Source: Bradysia coprophila
Taxonomy: Eukaryota; Arthropoda; Insecta; Diptera; Sciaridae
Assembly (NCBI RefSeq): GCF_014529535.1
Contig: NW_023503302.1
Location: forward strand, 6,062,314-6,126,313
DNA: 64,000 nucleotides
Reading direction: 5' to 3'
Every line of letters begins with the position of its first letter. Position 1 is the first letter of the stretch. The translations under genes were made by a program, and so were the position numbers. The notes under the pieces were generated by a model that was not told the origin of the DNA, did not search any database, and saw nothing but the letters and a program-made list of their open reading frames with translations. Below, piece after piece: positions 44,275-55,600 of this stretch.

Positions 44275-47200
44275 TCAATCGCTATTTACATCACCTTGAG
44301 CGTAATGTCGTTCCCTCGAACGCCAGGGAATGCTACCGGCATATAAATTGTTCAAACGTTTCTGTCGCCCGGTTTTGTTCAGCATATTTGACTTCACCGG
44401 CGACCGGAGCAATGGTGACATCACACCCGGTGAATCGTGCTCATCGCTTCCATAATCGTGACAACTGTCGGTCGGTGAGTGTATTTCGTCACGATTCTTA
44501 ATTGATTTTTCCAAACGACGCAAAAATCTAGCCAATGAAAGGAAAGGATTCTTTATAGTCAGACGATTTAATTTTTGAGATAATTTTCACAAGGAGAGAC
44601 ACTGGAGGGTTTGAAACACTTGGGAAAAATTTATTGGTTTTTTCTAGCTTTTTTGGCGCCAAGGAAAATTTTTAAATTTGCGCTACAAATGTTCATTTTG
44701 GGACCTGGGTGACTCAAAGACCCTGGCGCCAATTCGCTGTCCAAAGTGTGCATATGGAAAAGTTGAATAGGCGGCACTGGAAAGAAGTAGTCTTGAGTTG
44801 CATAACTCTGGAAAGCTATTGAAACTCAAAAAGTCCTTAGTTTGAAGGAGTGTTTAGTCCTGGGTATACATACATGTCAAATACTGTTCCCTTTAGACGA
44901 AGTAATTATTATTTTTTTGAATTTTCATTTTAAAACCTTCTATAAAACGCCGAAAAATTAAGAATTTTCTTACATTTTTTTTCTGCACAGGAGGCATTGG
45001 AGGATAATACTCAGAGACAAATATTCCACTTACCTTATTTGATTGCCAATTGCTCTTAAACGACTAAGTTTCTTCGGTCTGCTTTTCTCTTCCAGATGCG
45101 ATTTCGGTAGTCTTTCATTTCTCTGTAACGGAGAGTCGTTTGATGTTACTTTTCATGAAATTGTTTACCAAGGCTGTTGGGGAGGTCATACAGCCTTGAT
45201 TTTTATCGCAATATTTTCCTATTTTACTTGAAGCGAAATCATAAATTGTAGTAAGAGACACTTAAAGCTTTCACAGTCAAAACATAAAACACGCTTTGCC
45301 TGTAATATGATGTTCCAGTGTGGTGTGTGTGTGGATTTAAATGTTGTGTGCAGAAATTGCGATAGAATCGCTGAGTACAATAATTTATCATCGCTAAAAA
45401 ATCATTCAAATACAAAATAAAAAAAAAATGTGTGAATGATACCTGTGTTTTAAAAAAAACATTTCTGACTTGATACAACTGCATAATTTCATTATGTAAG
45501 GAAAATGATTTTTTATAGAATTTATCAAAAACTTCAGATGATCAGAAAAAATATTTTTGGGTGTCGACAATACGTAAACGGCTTCTGCAGCAACCAGAGG
45601 CTTAAAGTACTGATCATACAAAATCTGTTCTTACATTCTTCCGTCGTTAACGTGTGTTGTAGTCAGTTCTAAAATGTTCATTATCCGTAGAAATTTTTGC
45701 TGGACTGCAAGGGACACTACAAACTTTGAAAGACTAAGGTTTCAAGCATAGAGCCCGGTAAAACATGGTAATTACTTATCCAAATTTAGTATTGCTGATC
45801 AACAATATTAATTGTCCAATTCGGATAGGCGACATTTCTACGTCAGGAACGATAATATCGTTTTTTAAACGAAATTATGTTCGAAAATTTTTCACTCGTC
45901 TAAAATGTAAAATTCTAAAATATTGTCTGGTTCAGAAAGCATTTTTTGAACGATAATATCGTCCTGGACGATAATTCTGAGACGATAATATCGATTTGTA
46001 GACAAGAAACGATGTCATCGTTTAAAAAACGATATTATCGTCCACAGAACGCTATTATCGTTTTTCGAACGATAATATCGTTACTGACGATATTAACCGT
46101 GTAAAAATGTCTCGCCACTAAAGTAAAAACTTTAAAAGCTTTTTTGAAGCATTAAATCTCTAGCCCCTAAAATCCATTTTGTAGTACGTACACGGTGGGG
46201 CTGAACAACTTTATTTTGCGAAGGTCGTGAACATGGGATATTTTTATTGAAAATGATAGAGGGATACGCTACAAGTAATTATCAAGCGAAATTGAAATCC
46301 TTTTGCAGGGATAGCATATAAAATTCCCAAGTATTAACTCTCCCATGGGACACATGCAATACAGAAACAAATCTAATGGATTTTGAAGAATCCAAGTGGT
46401 TGTATATGAATGAAAGAAGCTCCTAACATTCATTTGAGACCCAATCCACAGCCATTTAATCAAACGAAATTCAATTTGAGAAGATTCGGCATCATCTCGA
46501 AGCGATCGATTTACACTTTACATTTGCTCTTCAGAAATTCTAATTTCTTCAATTTTTTGCAGCAATTTCAGTTTTAACCAAAAATTGCAATATTTACATT
46601 TATTCAACGTTTTTTCCATAATTTTTCTCTTAAAATAAAAAAATTATAAACCGAGATCAACTCATCATTAGAGTTTTCTTAGGAATGAAAAGAATTTATA
46701 TCAAAAACAGCTTTTAATGCAAAGTTTGAATATTCTTTGTGTGCAGGATCCAACTGATAGTTTTTCCAGTACAATTTGAACTCGTGATGAACAGACTCCA
46801 TAGCCTGTTCAGTGCAAAAACCGTGAGATTTATTATATTTTCTGAAAATTTGTAAGACGAGTTAGTTAAACCTTGATGTAAATGTTTTGCTTATATTTTT
46901 GAACGAAAATTCGAATTTTTGAAGAACAAATGTAAAGTGCCTCGAGGTGATATCGAATCTTCTCAAATTGAATTTCGTTTGACTAAATGGTTGTGTATTG
47001 GGTCTCAAATGAATGTTAGGAGCTTCTTTCATTCATATACCACCACTTGGATTCTTAAAAATCAAATAGATTTGTTCCTGTATCCCATGTGTCCCATGGG
47101 AGAGTTAATACTTCGAAATTTTATATGCTATCCCGGCAAAAGGATTTCAATTTCGCTTGATAATTACTAGTAGCATATCCCTCTATCATTTTCAATAAAA

Positions 47201-50200
47201 ATATCCCATGTTCACGACCTTCGCAAAATAAAGTTGTTCAGCCCCACCGTGCGTAAGTTCTAAGATATAATTTTACAGTCTTCTATAGTACTCTACACCT
47301 GTTCAAAATACTTTTTTTACTAACAATAAATTACTAACAATAAATTAGCATTAGAGGTCAAAAATTCCAAATTACTCTACCACAGGTTCAATTTGTTTGC
47401 TTCTTCCTCAATAAGGGGTGTGCGATGGATGAAGAATTGAGACTGGTGTAGTACACAAAAATTGTTATCTATGGATGTTCATTAGCAACTTACGCGAAAA
47501 CACGGTTAACCTAGATTGGCGAGTTTTCGGTCTCTCACCTATTTCGAACATCTATCAAAAAGTTTTCTTCGACAATCCATCGCACATCCCTACGTCAACA
47601 GTACTTCAACTACTTCAACAATCGATATAATTTCGGTGTTAATTGTGTTTCATTCAAAAATAATCACCGCGTCACTTTCAAAGCAAATTTGTTTAATCCT
47701 TAAGACTAGCAAAGCAAATGGATTAACACATTACGTATACCTGGAATATATTTGCGGCTGAGGGTTTCTTTGTGATGGAAGAAATGCAGCTCTCTACCGT
47801 GAAATTTAATTTAAAGAAAAAGAAAAATTTCGAATCGATCGATAGAAACATGTTCCGCCAACAAAATTTCTTTCTTTCAAGTTTTAACTATTTGTCGACA
47901 ATGATTATTGAAGAGGAAAAATGTGATCGAAATTTCTAAATTTGATTTCATGCACGTGCTGAGCATGCACAACAAGAACAAACAATCCCTAGAAACTCAC
48001 TTCGCCTCTATCGAACATAGTTTCACTATTCGCATCATCAGCAACTTGAACGGTGAATATGCCTGCAATTAAAAATTCAATTTTTCTATCAAAATTGTTT
48101 TTCCAATTCGCAAAAGAAATTTTCAATCGCTTTACTCATATGTGATCTGGGTGGGACGAGACTCTCTGATGATGAGGAACTACTGGCTACTGGATGCCGT
48201 TGCAGTGTTCGTCTTTTGGGACTTTTTCGTGCTGTAGGTACAGGTGAGTGGTGATGATGATGCTTGGATGAATGATGAGAGTGTCTAGGTGAATGCGATT
48301 CTTTAATTGGAATTTCTAGTTGGCTCGACGATTTGGTTGGTGATTGGGACAGTCCTACGAAGAAATTTTTTATAAAGAATTAGTTCGTATGCGGAAGGCA
48401 AAGCAATGAATGAAAATGATATTTTCTTTTCCTTTACAGGTCTTTAAACGATGGTTGTGATATAGGGTGCATGATGTATATGATGATGTATATGATGTGG
48501 TACGATTAAGGTGCACGTTTTATTCCAAAGAAATACTAACCAGCTCTTGACGATTTTCTCTCCTTTCGTTTCATGCTGCTCTTTTTACTGTGATGGATGG
48601 TGTTGTAACTTTTCCCATCGGATGATGGGAAATCGTACAAACCATCGGAGTCAGTGAATGGAAGTTGATGATCCTTTTTGCCATAAAATAAAGGAGAAAA
48701 TCGTCCAATGCTTGTAGTTCGCTCGCTAAAAACGATAAATTTCCACATCAAAATTCCGTATTCACCAGAGCATAACTAGCTACCACTAACCTTAATGGAC
48801 TCTCCGAACGAGACGACACGGGCGATAAACTTTTCTCAACGCCACCATCTGACTGTATAACAATTAATGGCAATTGCAATTGGGCCATACATATCGCCTC
48901 CTCGGGAACAATCTTTCCATTGTCTACCATTTCTTTGCCAATGTAAATCTCCAGTTCTTTAGCGCTCTTTATTTCGCCATCCTCGATTTTTTCATCCAAA
49001 TGATCCGTACCAATTCCTTCGTCATTCGATTCCAATAACACTTCGTCGGATAGTGTTTCCGAATCGGATCGAGAATTCAGTCGTTGCCTATGCTCGAAAT
49101 CTTGGCCTGCGATGCCTGACTTTGATCCTTTTTGACACGATTTCATTGCATTTCGACTTCGTAACGATAAGGAGGACAGTGCTAATTGAGGTCCAGATGA
49201 ACCTTCGGAATTGGGAAACGGACGTTTATGTGATCATTTTCGATTTTTCGTGTCATTTATAGATTATTTTTTATAACAAAATGTACCTGTTCCGGAAGCC
49301 TCCATTTCGTGTGCAACCTAAGAAAAAAGATTTTCAATATAAGTCGTCCTGAAGAGTCACCATTCCATCAAAATTTTTAATTTAAAGTTTGACTCATGTT
49401 TTACTCTAGCAATTCCATGATCGCTAGTTGATCGCTTAGGACGACATACGAAGAATATGATAAAGAACTTCGATAGTTAAGGGATCTGACCCACCAATAA
49501 GGACTAGTCTCATAATTTCTACAGTCGTGTACAAATCAATATCGTCACAGACACTTCTCCAGGCCTTTTTTGTGGCATGCCGTAAAAAGTCATTGTTTCT
49601 ATGAGCGACTAATTCTGCTTTACCTAAATACGTAATCTCTTCAGTTGTCAGCCCCAAGAGTTTATCTAAGACTGTGAATAAGAATCGGCTGAGACCTTGT
49701 CGTTCCATTGATTGCGGTATCGCCTTTCATAGAAGACAACGTATGGAAACAGTTTTTAAGTATTCCAAATATTGTGGAAGCTGCTGTGTGATTGGCACAG
49801 AAAGAGGAGACAGGTAGATGCGAGGGTAGATGCTCGTACTTTATGCCCGAATTGTGTCAAGATGACATTTAACCACGTTCAATGTACCAAAATAAAATGT
49901 AAAATAGAGCCATTCATCATTAAAATCGTTCGGACAGCTTTCCTTGTAAAAGAGAATGTGTGGCCAACCGGCAAAAAATCACTCTATAAAGGCAATGAAC
50001 ATTTTCATTACCATGTGCTACGCTGAAATCCGACATTGTGACGGTGGGTGTAGTGGCAATGTAGTGGTATTTACAACGGCGAGAAGGGCGACCAACACTT
50101 ATATTATCCCGACTCTCAGGTGGGCAATGTGTTTTTCGAAGTGAAATCATGGTTTGACTACGGAACAGACAAACACTTAAAACGGAAAGGACAAGTTGTT

Positions 50201-52673
50201 GTAGATCGTGACCACCAGTTCGAACTGTTGGTGTTCCATGACATAGCACAACGGGCTAATGATTGGAATTACGATCATAGACAACAAACGACCCTAATTG
50301 CGGCTATAAAATTTGATCTAAAAACGATTTTATCAAAATGTGATTCTTACTTCATAACATAACGGATTGCTGGAACCACATCGACTCGGTCCAGGACTAG
50401 CCATACTTGAATAACCAGATGAGCTCAGATTGCTTTCCGATATGGTGCGATCGCCGCGTGTGCATATGGAAAATGGGCTAAGATAGCACATTCCAGTGGT
50501 CGGTACAACCAGATGATTACTACCTGGTTTCCCGAGACCTAATGTTGGCGATATATCGGCATCCGATTCCACTTCACTCATGTTCGTTGTGATTGTTATC
50601 ATTGGTGGAATGAATGGCAGGTCAAGGGATGCCGGTTTTTCCGTTTGTTTCAGTTGCCTGAAAGGTGATGGGATGAAGGGTTCGAGAAATGGTGAAAATG
50701 ACTAATGATTGTTAGAGTATAACTTCTAAATGAACCTAAATCTACCGAAAGTAAACGAAAAGTTTCCGGTTACCTTCTCAACTTGGATGTGGTTGGCGCA
50801 AAAAAAGAACTCTCTGCATTGGATTGTTCTTGCTGTGGTGGCGGTGATCCGGGATGCATAGGTAATCGTTCTTTTGTAGGACTGGGTTGCTGTACAACTA
50901 ATTCGGGAATGATGAGCTGGGTAGGACGATTGGAAGATCGTTCTTCCGGCGTCGGTGGGGCTACTTCGATTGCTATTTGAACAGATGGTTGATGTACTTG
51001 TAGCATCTGTGTCGGTCTAGTGTTTATGTTTGGTAAGCCAGTGTCCGTCCGTAAATTGTTCGTGTCACACGGGTTAGCTTTGCTCTGCGTCTGAAAGGCA
51101 AGAAGAGCCAATGCTCGTGACCAATGCAGTTGGTGTAAATTATTGCCGATGTGTACCTCATAATGTTCAACGGTGATCTTCTCATCGTCGTCACTAAAAC
51201 TAGCCGAAATATTCTGACTACGAGAGTTCTGGAATCTGGTGAATCGATGCGGTCGATTCATAACGGGCGTTAAACACGGAGAAGGCATGGGAGTTGGCAT
51301 TTCTCGAATCGGTGACAAACATTTGTTAATATTACTGGGAATTTCCAGTAAAATGCTTGGCGGATTGAGATAGTTCGCTGAGGAACCGTTCCCGGATTGC
51401 TGTGAACTTAAAATGTCCAAAACCGGCACCTCGATTGTATTTTGACGGTAAAATACCGGCGAATCGTTCGGACCACTTGTAAAACTGCACGGCGTGTGCA
51501 TCGACGAAGTGGATGATTCATCATCGCAATGATCATCTTGTGGACTCGAAACTGACGGGGATGACGTTGGTGAAATAACCATGGATGATGGCATTTGAGA
51601 TGAAACAGTGGTTGATGCAAAATTTCGAAACATTGCTAATATTGAATCAGCCGAGGATACTTTGGAACGAAGTCGCTTATTGCAACTTCGTATATCGATA
51701 TCCGGCAGCATTAATTCAGAACTAGACAACGAATCGCTACCTTGATTGGAAGATGTACTGTGTGGTGATCGTATATCGTTTGTACATGGCGATGGTGGAA
51801 CGGAACTAGCTCGTATCGGTAATTCGACCGGAAGACTCAATGCACTTTCGTTATGAGTTCCCTGCAAAAGATCATTTTAAACATTGCAATTTAATTGTGC
51901 GAACTTTAATTGCTTTATGTACAGTTATAGCAGCTGGATGTAATACTTAAAATTTCATGCGTTACAAAAACGAAAAACTTGAAATTTCGAAAGCTTTACA
52001 GTTTTTTTTAATTTTTATTCGTTGGAAAAGCTGTGACTGCAATTGTACTGCATGTCATTCAAATTAGCGAGACCGTTTCATTTTTTAACATTACACGTCT
52101 CCAAAAAACAAAAAAAAATAAATTTTACCTCTGAACCGGAGCTAATCTCCGCCGATACTTTGCTCAGCAACCGTGCGAACGTAACTTTTTTCTCCATTTT
52201 TGCGTCGTTTAATTGTCCCTTGGTTGCGGCGGAAACGAAGTTTTCCGAGAATGTTGTCTCTTTGACATCACTTTCGGAATCGATGGATACCGGCTTAAGG
52301 CGATTCTCTGACATGTGAATTAAATCATCTAGGCTAACCTATATACACATATAGCATAAAACAGTTTTTAATCAATTTCATCTATGTGGCCGGGATAATA
52401 TTGGCAGCAATTTTATCTAAATTTTTTTTCTGATTTATTTTTTATTTTTGTGTTGGCTGAGGAAGATAATGTGTGCGGATATAAGATAGTAGAAGTAGGT
52501 TTATAGGTTGAAAGATCCAGCAGCTAGTGGATGGGTGAACTTTATTTTTCTTACTTTGGGACGACTTTGATTGGCTGCTGGTGATATTAACTGCTGCAAT
52601 ATTTGCTTTTTCTCAGCTGCATTCTTTTTGGTCGGCGTGGAATTATTACGTTTTTTACGTGGCGATGGCGTAC
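44275..52673 (-). CDS. Large unidentified Ser/Pro-rich protein, 11 exons, 5' end unresolved
   Basis: Exons in minus order, all GT/AG and phase-consistent: 52555-52673, 52129-52338, 50774-51861, 50351-50657, 49287-49317, 48791-49202, 48541-48725, 48136-48354, 48001-48062, 45034-45122, 44275-44527 (TGA stop). They give about 990 aa. The first visible exon begins with two bases of a codon, so at least one more exon lies upstream, between 52674 and about 57500 or hidden. The product is mostly low in order: Ser/Pro runs, PTPMPSPCLTPV, ESNLSSSGYSSMASPGPSRC, a His run (HHSSKHHHHHSP), acidic ESNDEGIGTDHLDEKIEDGE and a basic end. KKVTF in KKVTFARLLSKV could be a PP1-docking RVxF-type motif (inference). 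No membrane segment, no catalytic domain. I feel these motifs are conserved but cannot name the family. A 31-bp micro-exon and a transposon in the 2.9-kb intron are notable. Confidence 0.8.
45848..46100. repeat. Array of mutually inverted ACGATAATATCGT-type words
   Basis: The word or its complement occurs about eight times: AACGATAATATCGTT (45849), GAACGATAATATCGTCC (about 45948), GGACGATAATTCTGAG, GAGACGATAATATCGA, AACGATGTCATCGTT, AACGATATTATCGTCC, AACGCTATTATCGTTT, GAACGATAATATCGTTA, GACGATATTAACC. Spacing is irregular (14-25 bp in the right half). It lies in an intron, directly left of the long-TIR element. Confidence 0.7.
46191..47251. mobile_element. Non-autonomous DNA transposon with about 320-bp inverted repeats
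   Basis: The ends CACGGTGGGGCTGAACAACT and AGTTGTTCAGCCCCACCGTG are perfect inverted repeats, and the arms (46191-46510 and about 46930-47251) stay similar for about 320 bp (for example CTCCCATGGGACACATG against CATGTGTCCCATGGGAG). The 420-bp centre has no protein frame. CGTA is found directly outside both ends (46187-46190 and 47252-47255), a 4-bp target duplication. A CAC start with a 4-bp duplication hints at the CACTA-Mirage-Chapaev group (inference). It sits in an intron of the unidentified Ser/Pro-rich gene. Confidence 0.85.
49436..49708 (-). CDS. Intron-nested open frame, 90 aa, unidentified
   Basis: Starts with ATG at 49706-49708 and ends TAA at 49436-49438. The translation looks like folded protein: LSRFLFTVLDKLLGLTTEEI, GKAELVAHRNNDFLRHATKK, DPLTIEVLYHILRMSS. 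It lies between two exons of the host gene on the same strand, but using it as an exon breaks the frame of the next exons, so it is not part of the main transcript as I splice it. It could be an alternative terminal exon, a nested gene or a relic. I do not recognise it. Confidence 0.35.
   Translation of the reverse strand: MERQGLSRFLFTVLDKLLGLTTEEITYLGKAELVAHRNNDFLRHATKKAWRSVCDDIDLYTTVEIMRLVLIGGSDPLTIEVLYHILRMSS
49772..50362 (+). pseudogene. Possible coding relic in an intron
   Basis: One plus-strand frame is open for about 84 codons (49772-50026), shows three stops within 30 bp (50024-50053) and is open again for about 103 codons (50054-50362). The parts look protein-like: RTLCPNCVKMTFNHVQCTK with two Cys pairs, KENVWPTGKKSLYKGNEHF, and GNVFFEVKSWFDYGTDKHLK, HQFELLVFHDIAQRANDWNY. 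It is antisense to the host gene and lies next to the divergent 90-aa frame at 49436-49708. It may be a decayed insertion of unknown origin, or chance. Minus-strand frames are open here too, which lowers the weight. Confidence 0.25.
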
Positions 52674-55600
52674 CTATGAATTATTTATTTTGTATGAATA
52701 TTAATGGCACAACAAACGTTTGGGATTTTATTCTTATTTTAATCTAAATGATTTCTTCTGCATTCTGTGAAACAAGGAGCCAGTCGTACAAAACTTCAGG
52801 GGTATTGTTCCAAAGTTTCTTTTTCTTAAAACAATTCTAGTTCCAAATGGAATAGGAAATCAGTTCATTCAATAGTAAATTACATTGGATGCTCCGAAAG
52901 TAACTCATTAATGACGTAACAGTTTTAGCATAAAAGCAAACTCACATATGTGTTTTTTGAGCCGAAGCCAAGGAACGACATCTGTCGAAAAACATTGCCG
53001 TAGCAGGTTACTCAAGAACACACAAATGAGTTTTGGAAGTATTGTTACCGATTTAATGAATTACGCAGCATTGAATGTATTCTGGTTTATTACCTGACCA
53101 TGCGCAAATTGACTATAACAAAGGAATTCACGAAAAATAAACAGAAAATATTCTCCATGTAGTTGAGCATTTTCGCAGGGGTAAAATGTTGTGTAATATT
53201 CAACTTTCACATGTGGCAGTTCATTGTTCATCGAGGGAAAAATAGAAAATTCGGAGTCGAGCAATTTGTGCACCTCGTTTCGCTCTGGTCTGAAAACTTC
53301 GCTCTTGTTAGAATATCCTATTTTGTCCTCCTATCCCCTTAAAATCATTCGACTTCATTTCGTTACTAGGAAATAGGGACTACTTTTGAGAAAACATTTT
53401 CCTAAATTATTCAGAATTTTTCTACATTTTTCTTCAATTGGGAAAATTACGAAAATATGTGCGAAAATTCAAGAAAATATTTTTTTACTCAATTCCCAAA
53501 ACGTATATGCATATGGCATGTGAGTCTGCAGTCAACAAGAAATTTGCCAGTAATCAACTAACATGAAAGCAGAAACTCTGAAAAATTCTCTATGTTACTT
53601 GAACGGCAAGGCAACTCTTTGAAGAGGCATTGAAATTTTAATCAAACGTTTCGGCTTCGTGTGGAAGCTTAAATCAGAATCTATTTGAAATATCTAGAAA
53701 ATTTAACTCGAATGGAATGCGGAACGTGAAGCGAAACGCATTCTCTTAAACAAGAGTCTTGTTATATCTTTTCGGTACATTTACCAGATTTTATTCGCAT
53801 CGCTTCTGGTTTGTGCAACTTGACTGACGAAATAAATATTTTTACTTAGTAGAAGCTTACGTATAATCCTGAAGCTATAAATTCATGTCACATAACTGAC
53901 AATTAATAAAATATGGGTGAAGATTATTTAGATTTTGTGTGCTAATAAGTATACGTGCCTAATATGCAAGCTAATAAGTTTAGTAAGGGTGTTAGCCACA
54001 TATTGCATTTTCTTCTGCATAAACCATAAAACCGATATGGAATTTTGTGTCTGTGGAAGGATGCCTCACCACGGGGAACTGTTTCAAACGATATTGCATT
54101 TCTCGTCTTCAAATTGATTTATGCGACGTTTGGAACAATACTTGAAATCTTGCCAGCCATCTCCTTCTTCACGTTTCGTTCCTACTTTTATTTTATTTAC
54201 AATGATTGATTGGAAAAAAAAAATATATTGAAAATCATGCAACCATTTCTCTAGAGGATAATGCAATTAAAAGTCGAACATCTAATCTACAATAAATTTT
54301 TTGGTTTTTAAATGCCAAAAAAATCAATTAACGCAGTCGGAGATTGTTTCTTTAATCTTTTGTCTTTTATTTTACTTTGTAAGAAGTAGCGAAAGTTGAG
54401 TTTCAAAGATCTTTTTAAAAAAATGTTTGTGCTGTTCGATGACGTTGATGGAGTACGTCGATAAGAAAAACTTTTTTCCAAACAAAGAAAAAAAATGTAA
54501 AAAGAAAATCAATTAGTGAGACCTGAAACAAGATATCTTAAAGCGATTGCCACAAGCCACACTGAGATCGGTTTAAATTTAACGCGATAAAGTACTCAAT
54601 AGTTCTGTGGTCTGTCTGAAAATTTGTAAGAGTGAGGTCAATCGGATAGAACCGTATTTAGTCCAGTCAAACTAGTCTATTTATACTAGGGTAACCATTT
54701 CTTGGAATTCCATTAAATTTCTGTATTCTCAACTTTAGAAACAATCAAATTTTTTGGATACTAAATCAAACAGATTGAGTACTTTTTCTTAGGAGGAACT
54801 CAGGATGAAACCCAGTGACAATTTTTGGGAAGACATTTTCAAATATTTTCTCAAATTTTCCCAAGTTTTTCATATATTTCCACCAGTTTTTCACTAGTTA
54901 TCCCATTTTTTTTCCTAATTTCTCTTTGGACAAATTTGGAAAAACATAGGAAAATAAGGGAAGAGGGAGGAAAGCACAGGAATCCCGAAAACACTCACTG
55001 TGGAATCCCATTGCGTACAGAACTTGCTGTAGCAAGTAATGCCTTCATAGTACGGGTCTTTGTTAAGGAGTGCAAACTATAGTAGAATGGTGTGCTTTGG
55101 ACTAATGATTAATATAGATATGTAGATTTTAAAAACGATTACCCTTAAGAAACCCACCCTTAACTGATATATAGCTCAAATGAAAGAGTAAGGTTCAAGC
55201 TTTTTTTCAGAATCTTAAAATTTTCCAAAATTTTCCGATTTTCCACATATTTTCAAATTTTTCTTCAGGTGTAGTTATGAATTTGCAAGTTAAATTTCGA
55301 TATCTTCAAAAGTTTGTTTTGAAAATGAAAATTTCTTTTTTAATTATTGTTTAGTATTTAATTTGCCACTACTTTCCCGAAGAAACATCTTTTGGATTTT
55401 TCCAAATGTAGCGGCCAGGTGCCATTTTTGTGTTAAATTTGAGCTACTTTTAAAGAGATTTTTTTAACAAAAAAACTTTTGGTAATTTTTTAAGCAGATT
55501 ACTGTTAAAACTACCATAAATGACTGAAAAATAGTAAAATAGTTGGTTATGGTAGCTCATTTTTGTTTATTATGGCAACTTGTTACCCCTTATAAACTTC

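Noticed and set aside
46919-47170. 83-aa frame resembling the one at 46269-46463 on the other strand
   Set aside because: The two frames are alike because they lie in the two inverted arms of the transposon; neither shows a protein family.
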